Shown: piece after piece, positions 1 through 7,229 of the stretch | Position numbering within the stretch: position 1 is the first letter of the stretch | How the letters are laid out: each line of letters opens with the position of its first letter | Assembly: GCA_009699025.1 (NCBI GenBank) | Contig: WLOZ01000037.1 | Span: 1 to 10,383, forward strand | DNA from: Actinomycetota bacterium | Lineage (GTDB): Bacteria > Actinomycetota > Actinomycetes > S36-B12 > CAIYMF01 | DNA length: 10,383 nucleotides | Direction of reading: 5' to 3' | Program-made: the position numbers and the translations under genes | Notes under the pieces: model-generated | Told to the model about the DNA's origin: nothing | Database searches by the model: none | Seen by the model: the letters and a program-made list of their open reading frames with translations, nothing else

Positions 1-179
1 ACATTCAGATCGAGATGCTAGTGCACGATGTTCTGCGCGTGACGATCACCGACAACGGTCGGGGGGTTGCTGACGAGCGTTCTGGTGGGCTCGGGTCGCG
101 GCTGCTCGACGAGGTCACGATTGGCTGGACCCTGAGCAGCACCGGAAACGGCTCCGAGCTGGTGGCAAACCTGCGCTAG
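1..179 (+). CDS. Sensor histidine kinase, C-terminal end only (partial)
   Basis: This is the last 58 codons of a gene that begins outside the window; the reading frame starts at base 3 and ends at the TAG at 177-179. The residues form the end of a HATPase_c ATP-binding domain: an N/G1-type motif TDNGRG at about local residues 17-22, then the G2-type GGLGSRLLDEV, then a beta strand closed by a G-S-E-L segment. This spacing, with GLG followed by an L-L-D-E helix, is typical of the HisKA_3/NarX-DesK kinases that partner LuxR/NarL-type response regulators. It would autophosphorylate and pass phosphate to a regulator, but the sensor part is not visible. No response regulator follows; the next gene is a lyase 174 bases away. 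The family call is firm, the subfamily less so. Confidence 0.8.
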   Translation, partial: IQIEMLVHDVLRVTITDNGRGVADERSGGLGSRLLDEVTIGWTLSSTGNGSELVANLR

Positions 180-353
180 TGATGTTCGAGCGTCGGCATG
201 TTCGGCACAAACCGCTCGTAGGCGCGATGTGCTGAGGCGCACGGCACAGGATTTCGCGCTCTGAATCGCCCAATCCTGTCTGCGTGGCAGCATCATGTGG
301 TTGTGTGGGGTGACTCCTGCGTCAGGCTGTGGAAGAGATGTGGGGACAGGTGC

Positions 354-2273
354 ATGAGGGCGCAAGCAGCGTGTAGGGCCGTGGTGCTCTTCTCGATCGT
401 GCTTCTGGCGACTACCGCGCTCCTAGCTCCCGCTCGACCTGAGCCGGCGGCGGCCCGAATTGTGGTCAGGTCGTTGGCGGCATGCGGTGCCACACCTGCC
501 GTGCGCCCCCTGCCTGCCGTGCGCACATCTCTGGTGCGGGATCTCACGGGCTCGGCCCTGCCATCGGCAGGCTCGCTGGACTCGACAATGCGTCCAGCGC
601 TGCTGGCCGCTGCGGACCAGATGGTGGCGCGGCCCGGACCGATCGTGGGTTACCCGGGGGCCCGTCAGCCGCAGCTGGTATGGCAGTTGACAGGTTCCGC
701 CGTGCGCCGTGCGATCGGGGTGCTCGGGTATGCGTGGACGGTTACCCGGCAGGATCGCTATCGCAACGCGCTGCGCAACAAGGTCATGTTGGAGGTCGTC
801 TCGTGGCCCACGTGGGGCAAAGCCGAGCTTGACCGGGCGGGCACCGCGTCCGGCATTGCCATGGCGTATTCGTGGCTTCGACCGTGGTTGCCGGCAGAGA
901 CGCGCAAGAAGGTCGTCGCCGCGCTTCGAGACCGAATGGTGCTGCCGTGGGTGTGCCCTAGGGGCGCCTACCACCATCTGGCCCTGGCGCCTCCGCACAG
1001 CAATCACGTCACTGTGACGGCTGCCGCCGTGGTGCTCGCGTCGCTGGCCATACTTCCTGACGACCCGGTGACCGGCTCGGCCGGAGTGGCCTCGGCTGCT
1101 GATGTCCTGCGGCGCAAGGTCACCGCGCCGCAGGGTTGGGGAGTGGCGGGAGGGCCCACCAACGAGGGCCTGATGTACACCGACTACGAGCTCTCAGCGC
1201 TTGCCCCGCTGGTCCAGACCGCGCGGTTGACGGCCAGCCCGGAGATTCGCCTGGCCCTGGCCGGAATCGACGGGTTGTCGAGTCCGGCGCGCTGGATGGA
1301 GACGTGCGCCAAGCTCAATAATCCTATGGCCGAGGATACGGAGGCCTGGTACTGGCACATCGACCGCGCCTCGGCGCTGGCGGGGCTGCGCTCGCAACTC
1401 GGCGCTGGCTCCAACGTCGGCCGCATCTACCTAGCTGAGCAGGCCCGCTCAAAGATTGCGCCGCCGGTGGGAATGGCCGGGCTAGTTCCCGACGGCATCG
1501 CTGCCCTGATCGACCTGGGCACACCTGTCGTTCCGAAGCCGCCCCCGTCTCGGCTCGCCTACGTAGCCTCCCCGAGATACGGGTGCGTGAACTCTGGGGC
1601 GAGCTCGCTGTATGCCTTTCTCTCGGCGGTGCCCAACCAATCTGTTTTCCACTCTCACCAGGATCTCGGCAATGTGATCGTGATGTCCGGTGAAGAGGTC
1701 GTGCTGGGCGATCTGGGACGCCAGGAATACGGGTTCAGCCCGACACCCGGGACGCTTGAGTGGAGGACTTCGTCGGCGGCACACTCGGTCGTGACGGTCG
1801 AGGCCGACTCTGGCTGGCTGGAGCAACTCCCCGCGGCGGCCGGATCGATCGTCGTGACGCAGCGCTCGTGGCTGCGGATGACCGCGCCCGCTGCCCTACC
1901 GGGCGTCTCGTGGAAGCGACAGGTCGGAGTGGGCGCGTCGACGGTCATCGTGGCGGACACCCTCGCTGCGTCGGCCCGTCGCACGGTCGTGGTGTCCTTC
2001 CTGCTGCACTCGCCAGCAGGCTTGGTCGAGCAAGCGAGCCAGGGGGTGGTTCGCTTCGAAGTGCCCGCGTCGGAGGGCGTCAGCGCTTCGCGGTGGTCCC
2101 TGACGCTGCCTTCGGAGGCGTCGGTGACCGTCGAGCCCGCCACTCCGCCTTCGGGCTACTCCGACTCACCGGAGCCCGACTGGTACGCCCCTTGGGCCAT
2201 CGTGCGCGCCCGCGTGGCCATGGGGCCGGGTGAGACGGTGGTTCTTCGCTCGCGTCTGGAGCCCCAGCCCTGA
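354..2273 (+). CDS. Secreted heparinase II/III family polysaccharide lyase
   Basis: This 639-residue protein is probably an exported polysaccharide lyase that cleaves uronic-acid-containing glycans by beta-elimination. An N-terminal signal peptide (hydrophobic core at about residues 9-25, Ala-rich cleavage region near 32-34) is followed by an alpha/alpha-toroid domain and then a beta-sandwich domain from about residue 400. Landmarks match the PL12/PL15/PL17/PL21 fold: HSNH with candidate catalytic Asn217, NEGLMYTDYE with candidate Tyr275 or Tyr278, and FHSHQD (His433/His435, Asp437), followed by a buried V-L-G-D-L-G segment (Asp453) and an A-A-H-S-V-V-T-V-E strand. I chose ATG 354 over the in-frame GTG at 297 because it has a purine-rich GGGGACAGG just upstream and puts the signal peptide at the N-terminus. 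The substrate cannot be read from sequence: heparin-like, alginate-like and exopolysaccharide substrates all occur in this fold. No sugar transporter or other glycan enzyme is adjacent. Confidence 0.8.
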   Translation: MRAQAACRAVVLFSIVLLATTALLAPARPEPAAARIVVRSLAACGATPAVRPLPAVRTSLVRDLTGSALPSAGSLDSTMRPALLAAADQMVARPGPIVGYPGARQPQLVWQLTGSAVRRAIGVLGYAWTVTRQDRYRNALRNKVMLEVVSWPTWGKAELDRAGTASGIAMAYSWLRPWLPAETRKKVVAALRDRMVLPWVCPRGAYHHLALAPPHSNHVTVTAAAVVLASLAILPDDPVTGSAGVASAADVLRRKVTAPQGWGVAGGPTNEGLMYTDYELSALAPLVQTARLTASPEIRLALAGIDGLSSPARWMETCAKLNNPMAEDTEAWYWHIDRASALAGLRSQLGAGSNVGRIYLAEQARSKIAPPVGMAGLVPDGIAALIDLGTPVVPKPPPSRLAYVASPRYGCVNSGASSLYAFLSAVPNQSVFHSHQDLGNVIVMSGEEVVLGDLGRQEYGFSPTPGTLEWRTSSAAHSVVTVEADSGWLEQLPAAAGSIVVTQRSWLRMTAPAALPGVSWKRQVGVGASTVIVADTLAASARRTVVVSFLLHSPAGLVEQASQGVVRFEVPASEGVSASRWSLTLPSEASVTVEPATPPSGYSDSPEPDWYAPWAIVRARVAMGPGETVVLRSRLEPQP

Positions 2274-2344
2274 ATCGAGCCGAGTGCACTGCTGGCGGAT
2301 CGGTGTGCCCTCTCTGACGGCTCCGAACCCGTGACTCGGGACTG

Positions 2345-2373
2345 TTGACGCCCCTTGTCACGTGTTGTATACA
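2345..2373 (+). promoter_or_regulatory. Predicted sigma-70-type promoter for the hydrolase-lyase operon
   Basis: A TTGACG -35 element (2345-2350) is separated by 17 bases from a TATACA -10 element (2368-2373). This is the best promoter-like pair in the region and it points toward the cysteine hydrolase. Transcription would start near 2380, giving a leader of about 215 bases. The assignment rests on consensus and spacing only. Confidence 0.5.
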
Positions 2374-2375
2374 TT
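2365..2375 (+). promoter_or_regulatory. GntR-like palindromic operator over the -10 box
   Basis: The bases TTGTATACATT contain the perfect 8-base palindrome TGTATACA (2366-2373), embedded in the -10 element. GntR-family repressors often bind short palindromes of the form TTGTATACAA, so repression by blocking the polymerase is plausible. No gntR-type gene is in the window, so the regulator is unknown. Confidence 0.35.
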
Positions 2376-2596
2376 GTTAACGCAGAGCGATAGCCCACTA
2401 GTGTCCACGCAGAGCTGTGTGCCACGCACATCAGGTGTTGTGTATGCAAAGTCGCTGAGTTGTTCGCCTCCACGTGGCTGGCGGGCGAAGCGGAAGCCCG
2501 GCTCAACGTTCACCTCAACTGCAACGAGAGCGCAAGCCCCGATGGCCGAAAAGCGTCAATCCGCGAGTCAATCCTTGTATCGAAGGAGCTCAAGAC

Positions 2597-3289
2597 ATGA
2601 CTGACAACACTGGCACTGCAGGCGCAACCGACTACGTGGCAGCTTTCACGCCCACGTTCGAGATCGACTCACAAGACGCCTGCCTGGTCCTCGTCGACCT
2701 CCAGTACGCCACCGGTAGTCCCGACCACGGGCTGGGCGCGAAGCTCGCCCGCGAGGGCAAGGCAGCCGAATCCGTCTACCGATTCGAGCGAATCGCGAGC
2801 ACGGTGCTTCCCAATGTTCAGAGACTGTTGGCGACGTTCCGCGAGAAGAACCTCCGGGTGCTGTACTTCACCTACGGAGCGGAGACTCAGGACTACTCCG
2901 ACCTCGGACCGATGATGAAGGAACTCTGCCGCGGAACCCTCAATCGAGTGGGTACCCGCGAGCACGAGATCATCGACGAGATTAAGCCGGTCGGAGACGA
3001 GCGCGTGATCAACAAGCTCACGCCGAGTGGATTCACCGCCTCGCCTGCCGACCTCATCCTGCGTGCCTACAACACCAACACTCTGATCTTCGCCGGAGTA
3101 TCGACCAACATGTGCGTCGAGCACACCCTGCGCGACGCCGCTGACCGGGGATACCAGTGCATTCTCGTAGAAGATGCGTGCGGTGCTGATTCCCAGGAAA
3201 TGCACGATGCCACGCTGCGGGTGATCCCACGCCTCTATGGGAAGGTATTGAGCACTGATGAGGTGCTGGCGGCCGTTGCTGGGGCCTAG
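2597..3289 (+). CDS. Cysteine hydrolase, isochorismatase superfamily (amidohydrolase-like)
   Basis: This is a cytoplasmic hydrolase of 230 residues, a normal length for the family. The Asp-Lys-Cys triad is visible: Asp34 in VLVDLQ, Lys140 in VINKLTPSGF, and Cys173 in GVSTNMCVE, followed by the typical helix and strand RDAADRGYQCILVEDACGA. Relatives hydrolyse amides or ureido groups (N-carbamoylsarcosine, biuret, maleamate, nicotinamide) through a cysteine thioester. The metal-binding Asp-x-His of nicotinamidase is not seen, so nicotinamidase is unlikely. I chose ATG 2597 because AAGGAG (2583-2588) lies eight bases upstream; the frame stays open further upstream but lacks such a site. It is the first gene of an operon with the DRE-TIM lyase 62 bases downstream, which suggests both act on one substrate. 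The substrate is unknown. Confidence 0.85.
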   Translation: MTDNTGTAGATDYVAAFTPTFEIDSQDACLVLVDLQYATGSPDHGLGAKLAREGKAAESVYRFERIASTVLPNVQRLLATFREKNLRVLYFTYGAETQDYSDLGPMMKELCRGTLNRVGTREHEIIDEIKPVGDERVINKLTPSGFTASPADLILRAYNTNTLIFAGVSTNMCVEHTLRDAADRGYQCILVEDACGADSQEMHDATLRVIPRLYGKVLSTDEVLAAVAGA

Positions 3290-3337
3290 TCAGCCAACCC
3301 ACGGTGGGGCACGTCATTCATAGTTCGGAACCAACAT

Positions 3338-3342
3338 GAGGA
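3338..3342 (+). promoter_or_regulatory. Shine-Dalgarno site fixing a TTG start
   Basis: AGGAG, within the longer purine run GAGGAGAGAG, lies nine bases before TTG 3352. The nearby ATG at 3336 and GTG at 3348 run quickly into stop codons in their own frames, so this site supports the rare TTG start of the DRE-TIM lyase. Confidence 0.55.
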
Positions 3343-3351
3343 GAGAGTGCG

Positions 3352-4314
3352 TTGATTTTCCCTGAGTCAGTAGAAATCGTGGAAGTGTCACCTCGAGATG
3401 GTCTTCAGAGCCTGAGCGAGGTGTACACCACCGACCAGAAGGTGGGACTCGTCGAGCACCTGTTGGCAACCGGGTTGCAGCGCATTGAAGTCACTAGTTT
3501 CGTGCGGCCCGACGTGATTCCTGCCCTGGCCGATGCCGAGGCGCTCTTCCGTCGACTCCCCGACCCCGGATCGTGTACCTACCGAGCGCTGGTGCCCAAC
3601 CGTAAGGGTGCCGAACGAGCGTCCGACGTTGGACTGCGAGAGCTGGTCGGTCTCATTTGCGTGAGCGAGGCATACAACCTGAAGAACCAGAACATGAGCG
3701 TCGACAGAAACGTGGAAGTGATCGGGGAGATCGTTGACGTGTCCCGCGCCTCCGACGTGCACGTGGTGGTGGCAGTTGCCATGACCATGTTCTGCGCCTA
3801 CGAGGGTGATATCCCCCTCGAGCGGAGCATGGCGCTCATCGGCCGAATCGTTGACCTCGGAGTCGATGAAATCTATGTCGCGACCAGCGCAGGCGCTGAC
3901 GGTCCGCAGAAGGTCTTCGAGCTGTGCAGCAGCGTGCGAGACACCTTCCCTGACCTCAAGGTGGGAATTCACCTGCACAACACCAACGGCATGGCGCTGG
4001 TGAATGCGTTGGCTGCTATGCAGGCAGGTGTGCGCACCTTTGAAGGTGCACTGTGCGGAATTGGTGGGGGCATTCGATTCCCGCACCTCACCGGTAACCA
4101 TGGCAACCTCTGCACTGAAGACCTCGTCAACATGTTCAACGAATGCGGTATCGAGACCGGAGTTTCGTGGGACAAGTTGCTCGAAGCCAGCGCGTTCCTG
4201 TCGGAATCATTCGGGGTGGCATCCGGAAGCCACGCCGCCGCGGGCGCTACCAAAGAGCACATGCTCGAGATGGCGCGGCTCAATCCGTGGGCGGGCGGAC
4301 TGGTCGGCGGATAG
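3352..4314 (+). CDS. DRE-TIM metallolyase, HMG-CoA lyase-like but without the catalytic cysteine
   Basis: This 320-residue TIM-barrel protein has the length and layout of hydroxymethylglutaryl-CoA lyase. The DRE-type motif SPRDGLQ carries Arg15 and metal ligand Asp16, RIEVTSFV follows, and HLHNTN gives metal ligands His207 and His209. The fourth metal ligand, Asn249, lies in TGNHGN, followed by CTEDLV. In authentic HMG-CoA lyases the loop reads GLGGCPYA and its Cys (266 in human) is catalytic. Here it reads GIGGGIRF with Gly240 at that position, and the alignment needs no gap to Asn249. The metal site and barrel are therefore intact, but the active-site lid is changed. It is probably a divalent-metal-dependent C-C lyase or aldolase on another substrate, coupled to the cysteine hydrolase upstream. 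The gene starts at TTG and otsA follows after 31 bases. A simple HMG-CoA lyase label would overstate what can be seen. Confidence 0.8.
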   Translation: MIFPESVEIVEVSPRDGLQSLSEVYTTDQKVGLVEHLLATGLQRIEVTSFVRPDVIPALADAEALFRRLPDPGSCTYRALVPNRKGAERASDVGLRELVGLICVSEAYNLKNQNMSVDRNVEVIGEIVDVSRASDVHVVVAVAMTMFCAYEGDIPLERSMALIGRIVDLGVDEIYVATSAGADGPQKVFELCSSVRDTFPDLKVGIHLHNTNGMALVNALAAMQAGVRTFEGALCGIGGGIRFPHLTGNHGNLCTEDLVNMFNECGIETGVSWDKLLEASAFLSESFGVASGSHAAAGATKEHMLEMARLNPWAGGLVGG

Positions 4315-4345
4315 TCCGCTGTCGGACCCGCTCCTGGAGTTAGCC

Positions 4346-5770
4346 ATGTCGGAGCCTGTGGATCTCGTTGTCGTCGCCCACCGGCTTCCGTTTGAACTAG
4401 TGCGCGACGATGACGGCGCGCTGTCGTACCGGCGCTCGCCCGGGGGTCTGGTGAGCGCTCTCCAGTCAGCGCTGCGCAATCGTCGGGCGCTGTGGATTGG
4501 GTCGGCCGGCCGATCCTGCGATCAGGGCGTGGCTGATGCACTCGACAATCCGGTGGTTGCAGCGTGCGAGTTCGACGAGATCGTGCTCGATCGCGGGGTT
4601 TGGTCACCTCACTATCTCGGGTTCTGCACCTCCGCACTCTGGCCGCTTTACCACAGCGCAGAGGTAGCGCCCGTGTATCGCGGTAGCGACTTCGCCGCCT
4701 ACTGCCAGGTCAACGAGATGTTCGCCGCGCGTGCTGCAGCGCGCGCTTCCGAGGGCGGCATGGTGTGGGTTCACGACTATCAACTGCAACTCGTGCCCTC
4801 GATGCTTCGACGTCTTCGGCCAGATGTGCGAATCGGCTTCTTCCTTCACACACCCTTTCCAGCCGACGAATTGTTTGAGCAGATGCCCTGGTGTAGGCAG
4901 TTGCTCGAAGGAATGCTGGGTGCAGATGTCATCGGGTTCCAAACCGAGGGAGACGTCGCCCACTTTCTAGCCGCCACCCAGCGTTGCTTGGCTCTTAGGA
5001 GTGAAGCGGGCCGGGTGGTGGTCGACGAGTTCGCATCACGTAGGGATGTTGCCGTGGGGTGTTTCCCGGTGGGAATAGACACCGAGCTCTATGCGGCTGC
5101 GGCTGCCATGCCCGAGGTGGTCGAGCGGGCGGCACAGATTCGAGGCGAACTCGGCGATCCGCGAACGCTGATAGTGGCCATTGACCGCCTCGACTACACC
5201 AAGGGCATCGACCTGCGCATCCGAGCATTCGCAGAACTGCTCACCGACCGCACCGCACACAACCGTGGGGTCGTCATGGTTCAAAAGGCAGTGCTGTCAC
5301 GAGAGTCCGCGCATGAGTACAGGCGTGTGCGCCACGACATCGAACGCCTGGTGAGTCGAACGAACGACGCGTGCGGCGGAGCGGACCTGCTGCACGTCGA
5401 CTACCTGCAGCAACCGCTAGACCTGCTGGAGTTGGTCGCGATGTATGTCGCCGCCGACATCATGATGGTGACCCCGCGCAGCGATGGCATGAACCTGGTG
5501 GCCAAGGAGTACGTGGCGACGCGACTTCACAACGACGGAGCATTGATACTGAGCGAATTCGCGGGGGCCGCGCGGCAACTCGACGCAGCCTGGTTGGTCG
5601 ATCCGCACGATATCGCCGCACTCAAGAACTCCATGGAGGCCGCACTCGCGGCCGACCGGCCTGAACAACAACGGCGCATGTCGGCGCTGCGTGCTCAGGT
5701 GCATGGGCATGATGTCGACCGGTGGTGTCAGCTGTTCCTCGACTCGTTGGCGCAGCCGATTCTCACCTAA
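4346..5770 (+). CDS. otsA: Alpha,alpha-trehalose-6-phosphate synthase (UDP/GDP-glucose-dependent)
   Basis: This cytoplasmic GT20 glycosyltransferase joins nucleotide-activated glucose to glucose-6-phosphate, giving trehalose-6-phosphate, the first step of the OtsAB route. At 474 residues it matches single-domain OtsA, with no fused phosphatase. Visible landmarks are AHRLPFE (Arg13), the glycine loop SPGGL, YLGFCTSALWPLYH, VHDYQLQLVP (His143, Asp144), FFLHTPFP (His168), RLDYTKGI (Arg281, Lys286) and PRSDGMNLVAKEY (Asp380). The last three residues correspond to E. coli Arg262, Lys267 and Asp361 with a constant offset of 19. I chose ATG 4346 because TGGAG (4335-4339) precedes it and the motif-bearing protein starts there; upstream sequence in this frame overlaps the lyase. 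It sits 31 bases after the lyase and could share its transcript. No otsB is in the window, so trehalose-6-phosphate phosphatase must be elsewhere. Confidence 0.95.
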   Translation: MSEPVDLVVVAHRLPFELVRDDDGALSYRRSPGGLVSALQSALRNRRALWIGSAGRSCDQGVADALDNPVVAACEFDEIVLDRGVWSPHYLGFCTSALWPLYHSAEVAPVYRGSDFAAYCQVNEMFAARAAARASEGGMVWVHDYQLQLVPSMLRRLRPDVRIGFFLHTPFPADELFEQMPWCRQLLEGMLGADVIGFQTEGDVAHFLAATQRCLALRSEAGRVVVDEFASRRDVAVGCFPVGIDTELYAAAAAMPEVVERAAQIRGELGDPRTLIVAIDRLDYTKGIDLRIRAFAELLTDRTAHNRGVVMVQKAVLSRESAHEYRRVRHDIERLVSRTNDACGGADLLHVDYLQQPLDLLELVAMYVAADIMMVTPRSDGMNLVAKEYVATRLHNDGALILSEFAGAARQLDAAWLVDPHDIAALKNSMEAALAADRPEQQRRMSALRAQVHGHDVDRWCQLFLDSLAQPILT

Positions 5771-5773
5771 CCC

Positions 5774-5804
5774 CCCTCGTCGCCTACTGCGGCGTCGCCG
5801 AGGG
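5774..5804. terminator. Possible bidirectional hairpin between convergent genes
   Basis: CCCTCG (5774-5779) pairs with CGAGGG (5799-5804), with a GCC/GGC pairing inside, just after the otsA stop codon. It covers the last codons and stop of the convergent phosphomutase gene. Only 13 bases separate the two stop codons, so a shared terminator would have to lie about here. No T-run follows on either strand, so this is weak. Confidence 0.25.
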
Positions 5805-7229
5805 TGACTCGTCGTTGTTGACTGTCATGGGTTCGGGGTTGTCGGGCAGGGCCAGTGTCTGGCGGGGCGTGGCACGGTGCCCGAGGAAGACCGGCCGATT
5901 GGCGTGCCCGAATAGCAGCGGTAGTAACTGGCGCGCAGACACATTGCCGTACCAGCCGTCGTGGTACGGCGCCTCGCCGAAGGTGGTGACACGGTCGGGC
6001 CTCACCGTGGGGCCAAGGATCAATAGCGGAGTGGGATCGGCCGTGTGCAGCACTCCATGGGTCGACGGTGTTGCGTGGTCGCCGGTGATGGCGATAACCG
6101 CTCGATGGGCGAGGTCGTCGAGGCCCGCGAGGCCTGAGTCGATGCTCTCGATGACGTCAGCCTTGAATCGAGGACGCTTGGTGTGGCCGGCTTCGTCGGT
6201 CGCCTTGGTATGAACGTGCACGAAGCGGGCGCCACCATCGATGAGATCCTCAGCCAGACGCAGCCGGGCGGCAATGTCGGTGCCGGAATTGGCAACGAGA
6301 TCGCCCTCGAAAACATGGTGAATCGATGTCATACCGAGGAGTGAGGCCAGACCTCGGTAAAGGCGAGAGCTGGTAACGGCAGCTCCCGCGACTCCGGTGA
6401 GTTCTTCAAAGGAAGGCACCTCCTCGCGCGAGCCTGACCACTTGGTGGTGACCACGTCGAAGGCTGGCTTGTGTGCCTCGCGACGGCTCGCGTTGATTTC
6501 CGACCGCATGAGCAGTTTCCTCGCGCTTATCAATAGCGCGTTCAGTTCGGTGGCGAGGCGCTCACCGGCTGGTGACGTGGACCGAACGCGGAGCCACGGA
6601 TGAAAGTCTTCGAAGAATGGATCGGAGTCGGTGATGTCTCCGCGGGCATGCTCGGTGAAAGTCAGGATGGCTTCGCCGCGACCGAGGTGGTGCACGCCAA
6701 CCGCGTGCTGGGCGAAGAGAGGCTCCAGTTCATTCCAGAGGGCCGCTGCGTCGCTGCTGTCGAAGGGGTCGCTGCGTGCGACCCTTCCGGTGATCCACAC
6801 GCTCTCGCCGTCGGGGGCAACCTGCGTGCGGCTGGTGCGAAGCGCTGCGAACGTGATGGCCTGATGGGCCGCGATATCGATGCCGGCACCGAGTGCCTCC
6901 AACACTGCGCGACCCGGAAACGCGATGTCGCCGTACCCGAACATCGACCAATGAGCGACTTCCGACGATGGCGCTACACCCCATCCGAAGGGGAGGTGCC
7001 ACCCGCAGGCCCCGCGTACTGTGAGCCGGTCGAGGACAGGTGTTGATGCTGCCTCCGAGGGAGTGAGTCCGGCCGCCAGCATCGGCCCGGGGGCCATGCC
7101 GATGGCTGCCGAGGCACTGCTGAGCTCGGGGGCCGGACGGTCGCCGAGCCCATCAAGGGTGATCACAATGACTGGCAATCGATCGTCACTGAGGCGCGGC
7201 TGATCCTCGCCGTAGCCGGCTGGCCTCAC
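5784..7229 (-). CDS. ApgM/PhpH-like phosphomutase, alkaline phosphatase superfamily
   Basis: This 481-residue protein resembles archaeal-type 2,3-bisphosphoglycerate-independent phosphoglycerate mutase. Landmarks: VIVITLDGLGDRP with metal ligand Asp26; LTPSEAASTPVLDRL; PSSEVAHWSMFGY with the expected phospho-acceptor Ser89; PGRAVLEALGAGI; TKWSG; EGDLVANSGTDI; VHVHTKATDEAGHTK with Asp345 and His349; and ITGDHATPSTHGVLHT with Asp384, His385 and His395. The closing D-R-V-T-T-F-G-E segment is also typical. Such enzymes move a phosphoryl-type group via a phosphoserine. Known archaeal enzymes read PGSD at the active serine; PSSE here suggests divergence. PhpH of phosphinothricin tripeptide biosynthesis belongs to this general group and works with a PhpF nucleotidyltransferase, as here. 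The GTG start at 7229 overlaps the upstream gene's stop (GTGA), so translation is likely coupled. A housekeeping mutase role is possible but does not explain the setting. Confidence 0.8.
   Translation of the reverse strand: MRPAGYGEDQPRLSDDRLPVIVITLDGLGDRPAPELSSASAAIGMAPGPMLAAGLTPSEAASTPVLDRLTVRGACGWHLPFGWGVAPSSEVAHWSMFGYGDIAFPGRAVLEALGAGIDIAAHQAITFAALRTSRTQVAPDGESVWITGRVARSDPFDSSDAAALWNELEPLFAQHAVGVHHLGRGEAILTFTEHARGDITDSDPFFEDFHPWLRVRSTSPAGERLATELNALLISARKLLMRSEINASRREAHKPAFDVVTTKWSGSREEVPSFEELTGVAGAAVTSSRLYRGLASLLGMTSIHHVFEGDLVANSGTDIAARLRLAEDLIDGGARFVHVHTKATDEAGHTKRPRFKADVIESIDSGLAGLDDLAHRAVIAITGDHATPSTHGVLHTADPTPLLILGPTVRPDRVTTFGEAPYHDGWYGNVSARQLLPLLFGHANRPVFLGHRATPRQTLALPDNPEPMTVNNDESPSATPQ

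Larger units (their letters stand above)
2274..2596 (+). other. Gene-free upstream region with promoter and long leader
   Basis: These 323 bases hold no convincing gene. The open frame running in from 2474 is only an upstream extension of the cysteine hydrolase frame and has no good ribosome binding site. The stretch contains a promoter with an overlapping palindrome (2345-2373) and then a predicted leader of roughly 215 bases. In the leader, the 8-mer CGCAGAGC occurs twice (2381 and 2408). A GTGTTGTGTATGCAAA segment at 2434-2449 partly resembles the palindrome region. A weak CCCG/CGGG hairpin lies after the lyase gene near 2330 but has no T-run, so I do not call it a terminator. I recognise no riboswitch class. 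Confidence 0.5.

Noticed and set aside
297..353. Upstream GTG start for the heparinase-like lyase
   Set aside because: It adds 19 residues before the signal peptide and has no ribosome binding site; ATG 354 has purine-rich sequence upstream and gives a normal signal peptide.
2474..2596. Longer cysteine hydrolase starting at 2474
   Set aside because: The extra 41 residues are Arg/Pro/Gln-rich and unlike the family, and AAGGAG sits right before ATG 2597.
2274..2596. Riboswitch in the hydrolase leader
   Set aside because: The leader is long, but I could match no conserved core of a known class, and the short repeats do not form a convincing aptamer.
6600..7046. Plus-strand 148-residue open frame opposite the phosphomutase gene
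   Set aside because: It has no ribosome binding site or motif and lies wholly within the conserved phosphomutase coding region.
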